From: Rhizobium skierniewicense
Lineage (GTDB): Bacteria; Pseudomonadota; Alphaproteobacteria; Rhizobiales; Rhizobiaceae
Assembly: GCF_014196515.1 (NCBI RefSeq)
Contig: NZ_JACIDV010000019.1
Coordinates: 1-50,902, forward strand
Direction: 5' to 3'
DNA: 50,902 nucleotides
The notes under the pieces are model-generated. The model saw only the letters and a list, made by a program, of their open reading frames with translations. It did not search any database and had not been told where the DNA came from. This document shows, one piece after another, positions 9,515 through 17,123 of this stretch (position 1 is the first letter of the stretch; each line of letters starts with the position of its first letter). The translations under genes and the position numbers were made by a program.

Positions 9515-9997
9515 TTAATCTTCACGGTAACCGTATTCCGGTACATTGCCTGCGGCACCGTAGTATTTGTAGGGCAGGAACTTGCCCGACATGGTGAACT
9601 TGACCCTGTCGCCTCTGGGGTTTGGCACGCGTTCGATCTCCATGTCGAAGTCGATCGCCGACATGATGCCGTCGCCATATTCCTCCTCGATCAGCGCCTT
9701 CCAGGCAGGTCCGTTGACCATGACCAGCTCATAGAAACGGTAGATCAACGGATCCGTAGGCGGCATCGGCGAGCCACGCATGGGCGTCTCGTTGATCATA
9801 CGGACTTCCGAATCCGTAAGGCCGAACAGTTCGCGTGCGTTCTCTGCCTGCGGTTTGGCGAGCTTCATCTGTCCAAGAATTGCACCGACGATCAGCACTT
9901 CGGAAGAGCCACCGATCTTTTCGCAGATATATTTCCAGCTCCAGCCATTGTCGCGCTTGATATCGAGCAGCTTTTCGGTGAGGTCGGCACGTTTCAT
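9515..9997 (-). CDS. cynS: Cyanase (cyanate hydratase)
   Basis: Cyanase converts cyanate and bicarbonate to ammonia and CO2 by way of carbamate, so cyanate can serve as a nitrogen source. The protein is 160 residues, normal for the family. The N-terminal helical domain includes [14 protein letters not shown]. The C-terminal domain has [11 protein letters not shown] and [11 protein letters not shown]. The catalytic Arg, Glu and Ser of the family are present as Arg87, Glu90 and Ser113, with the same spacing as Arg96, Glu99 and Ser122 of the E. coli enzyme. The ribosome site AAGGAGAG precedes the ATG. It is the last gene of cynABDS, 33 bases after cynD, which pairs uptake with hydrolysis. Confidence 0.96.
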   Translation of the reverse strand: MKRADLTEKLLDIKRDNGWSWKYICEKIGGSSEVLIVGAILGQMKLAKPQAENARELFGLTDSEVRMINETPMRGSPMPPTDPLIYRFYELVMVNGPAWKALIEEEYGDGIMSAIDFDMEIERVPNPRGDRVKFTMSGKFLPYKYYGAAGNVPEYGYRED

Positions 9998-10030
9998 TGG
10001 TCTCTCCTTAAAAATTCATCTGGGTGGGCG

Positions 10031-10936
10031 TCAGCGCGCCAAACCTGCGGAAATGAGTGCGGCACCATCTTCGGACGAAGTTGCGCGCGGGGTGTTGATT
10101 GGGACGTTGCGCGGGTCGTGGAGGACGCCCGAAGACGCCGTGGCGGTCGCGAAGCTTTTGCTGCGGGCAATCAGAAAATCGATGATGTGATTGCGCACGG
10201 CGTAGTAGTCGGCATTGTGATGCAGATCGACGCGAGAGCGCTGCTTTGGCAGGGGGTTCTGGACGACCTCGGCTAGAACGGCACCGGGTCCATTGGTCAT
10301 CAGGAAAATTTTGTCGGCGAGATAAATCGCCTCATCGACATCATGGGTGATCATGAACGACGTCTGGCCGGTTTCCTGGCAGATGCGTCGAACTTCGTCT
10401 TGCAAGGTTCCGCGTGTCAGTGCATCAAGCGCGGAGAACGGCTCGTCCATTAAAAGCATTTTGGGGGTGATCGACAGAGCTCTTGCTATGCCGACGCGCT
10501 GTTTCATGCCACCCGAAAGTTGCGAGGGTCGCTTGTTTTCCGAACCCGACAGACCCACAAGATCGATGAAGGTCTGCGTGTGGTTGCGAACCTCCTTGCC
10601 GCTCCACTGCGGCCAGCGCGACGAGACTGCATAGGCGATATTGCCCATGACGGTCTTCCAAGGCAGAAGGGCATGGCTCTGGAAGATCACTGCGCGATCA
10701 AGGCTTGGTCCCGAGACGACCTGACCATCGACGATGACAGCGCCATCGTCTGGTCCTTCAAGCCCTGCCAGAATGTTGAGCACCGTCGTCTTGCCGCAGC
10801 CGGAATGACCGATGACACAGCCGAACTCGCCCCGATCGAGCGAAAGCCAGAGATTGTCGAAGATGGTGGTCGGCGCCGCGGATCCCTTTCTGGGGTAGCG
10901 CCGTGCAATGCCTTCAAGAGAGATGAATTTCGACAT
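10031..10936 (-). CDS. cynD: Cyanate/nitrate-type ABC transporter ATP-binding protein
   Basis: The ATPase of a NrtD/SsuB/CynD-type importer, 301 residues. Walker A is GHSGCGKT at residues 43-50, the Q-loop is VIFQSHALLPW, the signature is LSGGMKQRV (140-148), and Walker B is MLLMDEPFSALD near 160-171, with the H-loop in FMITHDVDEA. The ATG at 10936 lies five bases beyond the permease stop; an in-frame extension to 11371 runs antisense through the permease and is rejected. The symbol is assigned from position between the permease gene and cyanase, which matches the cynFABDS arrangement described in Pseudomonas pseudoalcaligenes. Nitrate or nitrite transport cannot be excluded from sequence alone. 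Confidence 0.88.
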   Translation of the reverse strand: MSKFISLEGIARRYPRKGSAAPTTIFDNLWLSLDRGEFGCVIGHSGCGKTTVLNILAGLEGPDDGAVIVDGQVVSGPSLDRAVIFQSHALLPWKTVMGNIAYAVSSRWPQWSGKEVRNHTQTFIDLVGLSGSENKRPSQLSGGMKQRVGIARALSITPKMLLMDEPFSALDALTRGTLQDEVRRICQETGQTSFMITHDVDEAIYLADKIFLMTNGPGAVLAEVVQNPLPKQRSRVDLHHNADYYAVRNHIIDFLIARSKSFATATASSGVLHDPRNVPINTPRATSSEDGAALISAGLAR

Positions 10937-10941
10937 TGTCT

Positions 10942-11781
10942 TCACTCCGGAAATGTCACGAGCCGCGTCAGCCGCGCGAGCACCATGTCGAAGACCATGC
11001 CAACGACACCGATGACCAGAATGGCGATGATGACATTGGTGATGGAAAGGTTGTTCCACTCGTTCCAGACGAAGTAGCCGATGCCGGTTCCGCCCACGAG
11101 CATCTCCGCCGCGACAATCACCAGCCAGGCGATGCCGATGGAGATGCGCATGCCCGTCAGAATGGTCGGTGCTGCCGCTGGCAATATGATCGTGAAAGCG
11201 CGCCGCAGCGTGCCGACCTCGAGCGTCCGGGCGACGTTGATCCATTCCTTGCGCACCGCTGCCACACCAAATGCGGTGTTGATCAACATCGGCCAGATCG
11301 CGCAGATAAAGATCACGAAGATCGCAGACAGCGCCGAATCCTTGATCGTGTAGAGCGCCAGCGGCATCCACGCCAAGGGCGAGATCGGCTTAAGGATCTG
11401 GATGAAAGGATCAACAGCCCGGCTGATGAGCGGCGACATACCGATGAGGAACCCCAGCGGTATCGCTACAATGATCGCCAGACTGTAACCGATCAGCACT
11501 CGTCCGATGGAATAGGCGAGCTGGATGCCGAGCCCTTTGTCATTGGGGCCGTTGTCGTAGAACGGATCGCTGAGGTGTCCCCACAGCGCCCGCCCGACAT
11601 CCATCGGTCCCGGCAAGGCCGATTTTCCGGTCGTCGCCGTCAGCCCCATCAACCGCGCATATTCCGGATCCATCGCCGTGGTCTGGCCAACCCCCATGAC
11701 AGAGAATTGCCACAGCGCCAGAAATGCCCCCAGAATGAGAACCGAGAGCAGTCCTGCCCTTACTGTCAGAGAGGACTGCAT
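10942..11781 (-). CDS. cynB: Cyanate/nitrate-type ABC transporter permease
   Basis: An integral membrane permease of the NrtB/CynB/TauC family, 279 residues. An N-terminal helix is followed by a periplasmic stretch with the family segment ALWGHLSDPFYDNGPNDKG, then about five further helices. The coupling loop is VARTLEVGTLRRAFTIILPAAAP, and the C-terminal motif is GTGIGYFVWNEWNNLS. The start overlaps the binding-protein stop as TGATG. It is predicted to form the homodimeric channel for cyanate (or nitrate/nitrite) delivered by the upstream binding protein. Confidence 0.9.
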   Translation of the reverse strand: MQSSLTVRAGLLSVLILGAFLALWQFSVMGVGQTTAMDPEYARLMGLTATTGKSALPGPMDVGRALWGHLSDPFYDNGPNDKGLGIQLAYSIGRVLIGYSLAIIVAIPLGFLIGMSPLISRAVDPFIQILKPISPLAWMPLALYTIKDSALSAIFVIFICAIWPMLINTAFGVAAVRKEWINVARTLEVGTLRRAFTIILPAAAPTILTGMRISIGIAWLVIVAAEMLVGGTGIGYFVWNEWNNLSITNVIIAILVIGVVGMVFDMVLARLTRLVTFPE

Positions 11782-13154
11782 CAGTTGAGTTTCCGGATCG
11801 GGAAGCTGTCGATATAGGCTTGCGGCGTGGCGGGATCGAAAGTCTTGCCCATCACGACGAATGTCTTCGTGGTCTCCTTCGGAGGGACCATACCAACCTC
11901 GGCCATCAGCTTTGCCGTGTCGGTTGCCAGAAACACCTTGTTTGCGATACCAGCATAATCGATATCGCCCTTGACCTGCCCCCAGCGCTTCATCTGGGTC
12001 ATGATCCAGACGGCAAATGACTGCCAGGGGAAGGGATCGAAATCGATCCGGCCAGGCTGCTTGATGACCTTGCCGAGCCCATCCGCATAGGTGCCGGTGA
12101 GGATCTGCTCCAGCACGACTTCCGGCTGATTGAGATAGTTTGCCGGCGCGATTGCGGTGGCGATTTCTTTGCGATTGTTCGGATCATGCGCATAGGCGGT
12201 CGCCGAAATGATCGACCGCAGCAGCGCCGCATAGGTATTCGGCATCTGCATGATGAATTCGCTCGACGCCGCGAATGCGCAGCAGGGGTGCCCGTCCCAG
12301 ATTTCCTTGGTCAGCAGGTGGATGAACCCGACCCCGTCATAGACCGCCCGCTGGTTCATCGGATCAGGACCGAGGAAACCGTCGATATTTTCGGCTCTCA
12401 AGTTCGCCACCATTTCCGGCGGCGGCACGGCGCGGATCTGCACGTCCGCATCGGGGTCTATCCCGTGCTCTGCCAGATAGTAGCGAAGCAGGTAATTGTG
12501 CATGGAATAGTCGAACGGGACGGCGAGCTTGAAGCCTTTCCAGTCCTTCGGATCGCGCCGGTCCTTGTGCTTCATGGCGAGCGTTATTGCCTGACCGTTG
12601 ATATTCTCGATCGCGGGAGCGGCATAGGCCTGCGGGTTCGAGCCGATGCCCATGGTGATCGCCAGCGGCATGGGCGACAGCATATGGGCCGCGTCATATT
12701 CCTTGTTCATCGTCTTGTCGCGAATGACCGCCCATCCTGCGGTCTTGATCACTTCGACATCAAGGCCCTGCTTCGAATAAAAGCCCATCGGTTGCGCCAT
12801 GATGATCGGCGTCGCACAGGTGATGGGGATGAAGCCGACCTTAAGATTGGTTTTCTCGAGCGGGCCCGACTGCGCAAATGCCTCGGTCGCTGTCGCAAGC
12901 GGAAACACCTGCGATAACGCCGCCACCGCCGTGGCACCGCCGACCGCTTTTAGGAACGCACGACGTGACACGTCGCTCGGAAACATGGCGCGCAGTACCG
13001 CTGACGCCACGACATTCTCATACATCTTCTCGCTGCCGTCGACGACCTCAGTCGCTCGAATGGCGGACGCATGTTCGGCCTCGTTACTGTGACGGCCGCA
13101 ACTGCAGCCATGCGACTTCAATACGGTTTTGGCATCAAATGGATTGTCGAACAT
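11781..13154 (-). CDS. cynA: Cyanate/nitrate-type ABC substrate-binding protein (NrtA/CmpA-like), Tat signal
   Basis: A 457-residue receptor of the NrtA/CmpA family. It has an unusually long N-terminal region of about 60 residues with a CxC pair (GCSCGRH) before a twin-arginine signal (SRRAFLKA, Arg64-Arg65) and a hydrophobic segment ending near residue 95. The mature domain starts LKVGFIPITCATPIIMAQPMGFY and contains family segments such as DGFLGPDPMNQRAV and DGHPCCAFA. It is the first gene of cynABDS. A strong ribosome site (AAGGGGAG) precedes the ATG, and a consensus sigma-54 promoter lies about 30-45 bases upstream. Coupling to cyanase supports cyanate as ligand, with nitrate or nitrite as the alternative. 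Confidence 0.9.
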   Translation of the reverse strand: MFDNPFDAKTVLKSHGCSCGRHSNEAEHASAIRATEVVDGSEKMYENVVASAVLRAMFPSDVSRRAFLKAVGGATAVAALSQVFPLATATEAFAQSGPLEKTNLKVGFIPITCATPIIMAQPMGFYSKQGLDVEVIKTAGWAVIRDKTMNKEYDAAHMLSPMPLAITMGIGSNPQAYAAPAIENINGQAITLAMKHKDRRDPKDWKGFKLAVPFDYSMHNYLLRYYLAEHGIDPDADVQIRAVPPPEMVANLRAENIDGFLGPDPMNQRAVYDGVGFIHLLTKEIWDGHPCCAFAASSEFIMQMPNTYAALLRSIISATAYAHDPNNRKEIATAIAPANYLNQPEVVLEQILTGTYADGLGKVIKQPGRIDFDPFPWQSFAVWIMTQMKRWGQVKGDIDYAGIANKVFLATDTAKLMAEVGMVPPKETTKTFVVMGKTFDPATPQAYIDSFPIRKLN

Positions 13155-13183
13155 TGTGCTGCTCCCCTTTTGAAGAGGAGCTC

Positions 13184-13199
13184 TGCAAGCTGCGTGCCA
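13184..13199 (-). promoter_or_regulatory. Sigma-54 promoter of cynABDS
   Basis: On the minus strand the bases read TGGCACG, four spacer bases CAGC, then TTGCA. This matches the RpoN consensus TGGCACG-N4-TTGCW fully, with correct spacing between the invariant GG and GC. Transcription should start about 12 bases further, near 13173, giving a leader of about 19 bases before the cynA ATG. The divergent gene encodes a sigma-54 activator, which makes the assignment strong. Confidence 0.9.
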
Positions 13200-13258
13200 G
13201 ATCGTGCCGAACCTGGCAAAACGCAGAGAAGCTCGCGTCTCACGAATGTTTCCACCTG

Positions 13259-13310
13259 ACGAATTCTCGTGTTAAACGAAATCTCGTTATTCCGAGTCAC
13301 GAGATTTCGT
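13259..13310. promoter_or_regulatory. Candidate CynF enhancer sites: three copies of a 12-bp motif
   Basis: The motif ACGAAWTCTCGT occurs at 13259-13270 (ACGAATTCTCGT) and 13276-13287 (ACGAAATCTCGT), and inverted at 13299-13310 (ACGAGATTTCGT). The second and third copies are exact reverse complements, forming a 12-bp inverted repeat with an 11-base spacer. Each copy is itself an ACGA-N4-TCGT half-palindrome. The sites lie about 85-140 bases upstream of the predicted cynA start point, the usual range for sigma-54 activator binding. The last copy ends immediately before the cynF ATG, so occupancy could also limit cynF expression. Function is inferred from position and symmetry. Confidence 0.7.
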
Positions 13311-15170
13311 ATGTTCAGCTTGCGCCAGCTTTTGTTCGACCAGTCGCCACAGGCGCAGATCGTCATCGATGCCGATCAGGATGCGATCGTCGACGCCAAT
13401 GCCGCTGCCTGTCGTCTGCTGGGCTACGATCGTGCTCTCCTTCTCGAGACGAAGGTGAGCGATCTTCACGCCGAGCAGCTGCCGACACTGATCGTCTTTA
13501 CCCAGGCCGTTCTCGCAAAGGGCACCTATCGAACGACACGGCTTCTCCCGCGTCACGCTCTTGGTCGCGAGCTGCATGTGGAATGTATCGGATCGCTGAT
13601 CGGCAAGAGCACTGACAGACGCCTGATCCTGCTGATCATCGAGGATCTCGGAGAGCGACAGCGCCGTACCATAGACGATGCCGCTGAGGATTTCATGGGG
13701 GGAGGTCTGACCGAGTGGCAAAGGGCCGAGCGGGTGTTCAGGGATATCGAGCGGGAGAACCGGCTGATCCTTCGGGCCGCCGGCGAAGGCATCTACGGTG
13801 TCAATGCCGAGGGCAAGACCACGTTCGTCAATCCGGTGGCGGAACGCCTGCTCGGCTGGACGGCCGAGGAACTTTCCGGTCGCGACATCCACACCATCAT
13901 CCACCATACCAGACCTGACGGCAGTCATTATCCGCACGACCAGTGCCCGATCTACGCGGCATTCAGCGACGGCGCCGTGCATCGCGTCAACGATGAGGTG
14001 TTCTGGCGCAAGGACGGGACCCCGGTCTGGGTTGAATATACCTCGACGCCGATCCGCGATCGCAACGTCATTGTCGGCGCAGTTATCGTCTTCCGGGATG
14101 TCAGCGAGCGCAAGGAGGCCGACAAGAAGCTGCATCTGGCGCTCACGGAGGTCGATCAGTTGCGACAACGGCTGGAACTGGAAAACGCCTATCTGCAGGA
14201 AGAAATCCGTATTGAGACCAATACAGCCGGGATCGTTGGTCGCTCGGAGGCTATCCAGGCGACGCTGCGCCAGGTTGCCCTGGTAGCACCGACCGATGCC
14301 ACGGTTCTGATCACGGGCGAATCCGGAACGGGAAAAGAACTCATCGCGCGTGCCATCCATGAGGCGAGCAGCCGCAAGGACCGGCCGCTGATTCGCGTCA
14401 ACTGCGCCGCCATTCCCCGCGAGCTGTTCGAAAGCGAGTTCTTCGGCCATGTCAGGGGCGCTTTCACCGGCGCGTTGCGCGATCGCATCGGCCGCTTCGA
14501 ACTGGCAGACGGCGGCACGTTGTTTCTCGACGAAGTCGGCGAAATCCCCTCCGAGTTGCAGGGTAAACTGCTGCGTATCCTGCAGGAGGGCCAGTTCGAA
14601 CGGGTCGGCGAAGAGCGGACCCGCAAGGTCGACGTCCGCATCATTGCCGCAACCAACCTCGACCTAAAGCGAGCCGTGCAGGATCGCGAGTTTCGCGAAG
14701 ACCTCTATTTCCGTCTGGCAGTTTTCCCGATCGAATCCGTGCCCTTGCGGGATCGACCTGAAGACATCCCACTGATCGCTCAGCATTTTGTAGGGCGCCA
14801 GAGCATCGCGCATCGGCGCGAACTGACCCTTTCGAACGCCAATATTCAGACGCTGCAGCGATATGCCTGGCCGGGAAATGTCCGCGAACTGCAAAACGTC
14901 ATCGAACGCGCCGCGATCCTGTCGCGACATGGCCGAATGGATTTCGACCTTCCGGACGCTCCGGCACCGAGAAAATCGCAGCCACGCCCGTCCGATCCCG
15001 GCTCAGCAATCCTGACCGAAGCCGAGATGCGCCAACGCGACAGGGAGAACATCCGCAATGCCCTGCAGCGCTGCGGCGGGAAGGTTTCAGGAAAAGAAGG
15101 GGCCGCCAAGTTGTTGGACATGAAGCCGACAACGCTCGCGTCGAAGATGAAGGCGCTCGGGATTAATTAG
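13311..15170 (+). CDS. cynF: Sigma-54-dependent transcriptional activator (CynF-like)
   Basis: An enhancer-binding protein of about 619 residues. Two PAS-like sensor regions (about residues 1-100 and 145-265, the second with a PAC-like tail [12 protein letters not shown]) are followed by a short coiled linker. The AAA+ domain has Walker A GESGTGKE (336-343), the sigma-54-contacting GAFTGA loop (383-388), Walker [13 protein letters not shown] and the arginine-finger region [15 protein letters not shown] Fis-type helix-turn-helix occupies about 575-615. The ATG at 13311 is preferred; a GTG at 13269 would start inside the repeat region. It is divergent from cynABDS, as cynF is in Pseudomonas cynFABDS. 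The inducing signal read by the PAS domains (cyanate or nitrogen status) is unknown. Confidence 0.88.
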   Translation: MFSLRQLLFDQSPQAQIVIDADQDAIVDANAAACRLLGYDRALLLETKVSDLHAEQLPTLIVFTQAVLAKGTYRTTRLLPRHALGRELHVECIGSLIGKSTDRRLILLIIEDLGERQRRTIDDAAEDFMGGGLTEWQRAERVFRDIERENRLILRAAGEGIYGVNAEGKTTFVNPVAERLLGWTAEELSGRDIHTIIHHTRPDGSHYPHDQCPIYAAFSDGAVHRVNDEVFWRKDGTPVWVEYTSTPIRDRNVIVGAVIVFRDVSERKEADKKLHLALTEVDQLRQRLELENAYLQEEIRIETNTAGIVGRSEAIQATLRQVALVAPTDATVLITGESGTGKELIARAIHEASSRKDRPLIRVNCAAIPRELFESEFFGHVRGAFTGALRDRIGRFELADGGTLFLDEVGEIPSELQGKLLRILQEGQFERVGEERTRKVDVRIIAATNLDLKRAVQDREFREDLYFRLAVFPIESVPLRDRPEDIPLIAQHFVGRQSIAHRRELTLSNANIQTLQRYAWPGNVRELQNVIERAAILSRHGRMDFDLPDAPAPRKSQPRPSDPGSAILTEAEMRQRDRENIRNALQRCGGKVSGKEGAAKLLDMKPTTLASKMKALGIN

Positions 15171-15248
15171 GATCATCTACCGTGCTCGGCTCGAAGGCGA
15201 CGTTAGCATCTTCAAGCCGTCGGCTCAGTTCCGCGTGGAAACCAACAT

Positions 15249-16066
15249 GGCACTGGAAACTTAACGAGCAGCGGTCAAGAGTTTTGTCCTCCGCTTTTGC
15301 TTATGCGGCCTGCAGGCATGCGATTTCATTCGACAACAGCATGGCGGCGGTTCTCAGTTCGCGGTGGTGGTCGGACGGGATATCGTGGCGTGGAACGTGG
15401 AAGAGAACGGTGACAGGATCATGAATTGAGACGAAACGCTGAAGATGCCGGGCTGACTTGAAGCCTTTCATGATCCGCTCTCGCCGTCGTGTCGGTTGAT
15501 GAGAATTTTCCGCCCGGTTATTCAGGCCTTTGTGGGGTCGATGTTCAACACCAGGCATGATGTCGCGCTTTGCAGCGCCGTAGGATCGCAGCTTGTCGGT
15601 AATCATGACTCTCGGCGCGTGCCCCTGTCCTTTCAGAAGCTTTCGCATCAGACGTTTTGCGGCCTTGGTATTGCGGCGGCTCTGCACCAGCACGTCGAGA
15701 ACGAAGCCATCCTGATCGACGGCCCGCCAGAGCCAGTGTTTTTCTCCGCCGATGGAGACGACGACCTCATCGAGGTGCCACTTATCGCCGAGCCGCCCGG
15801 CGGCGCGGCGCCGGATGTCATTTGCAAAGTGCCGACCAAATTTCTCGGCCCAAAAGCGTACGGTCTGATGCGAGACGGTGATCCCACGCGCCGCCAGTAG
15901 ATCTTCAACCATTCGAAAGCTGAGCGGAAACTCGAAATACAGCCAGACGGCATGAGCAATCACTTCAGCCGGAAACCTGTGGCGGCGATAAAGGGGATTA
16001 CGAACGGCTTGGGTCATGCCGGAAAATCTCTCACGTAAATCGAGGGCCAGTTAACGTTACAGTGCC
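15249..16066 (-). mobile_element. Complete IS6-family insertion sequence
   Basis: An 818-bp element, the size of IS26-like elements. The left end starts GGCACTGGAAACTTAACGA and the right end, read inward on the minus strand, starts GGCACTGTAACGTTAACTG. The terminal inverted repeats match at 17 of 21 positions. The single transposase gene nearly fills it. The eight bases on the left (ACCAACAT) and right (GTCAAGCT) differ, so there is no target duplication. That suggests the present context arose by recombination or IS6 cointegrate-type rearrangement, not simple insertion. The element separates the cyanate block from the uronate block. Confidence 0.85.
15301..16017 (-). CDS. IS6-family transposase
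   Basis: A full-length 238-residue DDE transposase. The N-terminal zinc-ribbon/HTH region reads YRRHRFPAEVIAHAVWLYFEFPLSFRMVEDLLAARGI. The catalytic triad is Asp83 (WHLDEVV), Asp141 (MITDKL) and Glu170 (NNRAENSHQPTRRRER), with IS6-family spacing. No stops or frameshifts are seen, so it is probably active. Elements of this family move by cointegrate formation and often drive assembly of catabolic or resistance islands. Confidence 0.93.
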   Translation of the reverse strand: MTQAVRNPLYRRHRFPAEVIAHAVWLYFEFPLSFRMVEDLLAARGITVSHQTVRFWAEKFGRHFANDIRRRAAGRLGDKWHLDEVVVSIGGEKHWLWRAVDQDGFVLDVLVQSRRNTKAAKRLMRKLLKGQGHAPRVMITDKLRSYGAAKRDIMPGVEHRPHKGLNNRAENSHQPTRRRERIMKGFKSARHLQRFVSIHDPVTVLFHVPRHDIPSDHHRELRTAAMLLSNEIACLQAA

Positions 16067-16391
16067 GTCAAGCTTGCTCGGACAGTCTGGTATCGTAAAG
16101 GTTGGCTCGATTGTACCAGCACTCAGATACTTATCAGGATATGAGTGCGATTACATTCGACACGCTTTGATCGCCGACATGCGATATAATTTCGCTGCGT
16201 CACTGAAGTAACCGGAAATTCGAGAACTCATCGTTTCGACAAACGGGTCGACCGAAGCGCTGCTATCGTCGAGTTGGACCTGCAGATCACCCCGCGACCG
16301 CAAATTGGAGTGACTTCGGCATCACCAGATCGCCCTTACTTGTCTGACATGTTTTTTTGTGATCTTCATGCCTCATCTAAACATGAGGTAG
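16067..16391. other. Gene-free stretch with an imperfect inverted repeat
   Basis: These 325 bases between the IS6 element and the GDSL hydrolase hold no convincing ORF. The one clear structure is an inverted repeat. GCACTCAGAT at 16119-16128 faces ATATGAGTGC at 16139-16148 (nine of ten pairs) around a ten-base spacer. It may be an operator or debris from an earlier insertion. A TATAAT at 16195-16200 has no well-placed -35 partner. The left part may be leftover sequence from before the IS-mediated junction. Confidence 0.35.
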
Positions 16392-17033
16392 ATGGCATTG
16401 AAACAGATCCTGGCATTTGGCGACAGTTTGACCTGGGGGGCTGATCCTTCGACCGGTGAACGGCACCCGTTCGAGCAACGCTGGTCGACGTCCCTAGAAA
16501 GGGAACTGAAGAGTGCAGCGCAGGTCATCCCGGAGGGGCTGGGTGGCCGTACCACGTGTTTCGACGACTACGCCGCGCCAAACGAGCGCAATGCCGTCAA
16601 GGCGCTGCCGATGCTGCTCGCAAGTCATTATCCCCTTGATCTCGTTATCATCATGCTTGGAACCAACGACCTAAAACCGCAACTTTGCGGCTTCGCCAAC
16701 GGGGCACAGGGCGGAATGCGCCGCCTTGTCCAGCTTGTCCAGCTTTACCCATGGAAGAGCGGCACGCAGGTACCAAAGATCCTGATCGTCGCGCCTCCGC
16801 CCTGCCGGCTTACCGGTGACGGCCGTCCTCCGGCCCAGAATCGCTCAATCGAGGAATCGAGGAAGTTCTCCCCCCTCTATGCTGCACTGGCCAAAGAAAT
16901 GGCTACGGGGTTCTTCGATGCCGGAACTGTCGCCGAGGCCTCCGCCGAAGACGGCGTACATCTCGATGCAGAGGACAGTTGCAAGCTGGGAATTGCTCTT
17001 GCCACGCCGGTTCGAACACTGCTCGATATCTAA
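16392..17033 (+). CDS. SGNH/GDSL-family esterase or acyl hydrolase
   Basis: A 213-residue SGNH hydrolase. Block I is FGDSLTWG with nucleophile Ser12, block II has Gly51-Gly52 in GLGGRTT, block III is GTNDLK with Asn92, and block V is DGVHLD with Asp187 and His190. All catalytic and oxyanion positions are present. There is no signal peptide, so it acts in the cytoplasm. Relatives include arylesterases, acyl-CoA thioesterases and carbohydrate deacetylases. It lies 90 bases upstream of a binding-protein gene in the uronate block, so removal of an acetyl or other ester group from an imported uronate compound is plausible. That substrate is inference. Confidence 0.82.
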   Translation: MALKQILAFGDSLTWGADPSTGERHPFEQRWSTSLERELKSAAQVIPEGLGGRTTCFDDYAAPNERNAVKALPMLLASHYPLDLVIIMLGTNDLKPQLCGFANGAQGGMRRLVQLVQLYPWKSGTQVPKILIVAPPPCRLTGDGRPPAQNRSIEESRKFSPLYAALAKEMATGFFDAGTVAEASAEDGVHLDAEDSCKLGIALATPVRTLLDI

Positions 17034-17045
17034 CTCATCCTACAA

Positions 17046-17066
17046 TTGACAATGGATATCATATGT
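17046..17066 (+). promoter_or_regulatory. Candidate promoter element and operator before the binding-protein gene
   Basis: A TTGACA at 17046-17051 is followed at 17058-17066 by ATCATATGT, a variant of the ATCATACAT motif found before udh, kdgD and the ABC operon of this block. No good -10 is obvious at standard spacing. Function is inferred from recurrence. Confidence 0.35.
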
Positions 17067-17123
17067 GGTCAGTTTGATCCAATCGCTGGCTGGTGGAGGC
17101 CGGGCGTATATCTTGGAGGTTTC

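Noticed and set aside
10936..11817. Long plus-strand frame opposite the cynB permease
   Set aside because: Antisense shadow of a membrane-protein gene; composition is dominated by Arg, Asp and His with no ribosome site.
13269..13310. GTG start for cynF 14 codons upstream
   Set aside because: It would place coding sequence across the symmetric repeats; the ATG at 13311 begins directly before the first conserved residues.
13287..14450. 387-codon minus-strand frame opposite cynF
   Set aside because: The cynF product has intact PAS, AAA+ and HTH domains on the other strand; the minus frame has no motif.
16164..16200. Sigma-70 promoter at TATAAT before the GDSL hydrolase
   Set aside because: The only TTGA-like -35 is 12 bases away, too close, and the coding start is nearly 200 bases further.
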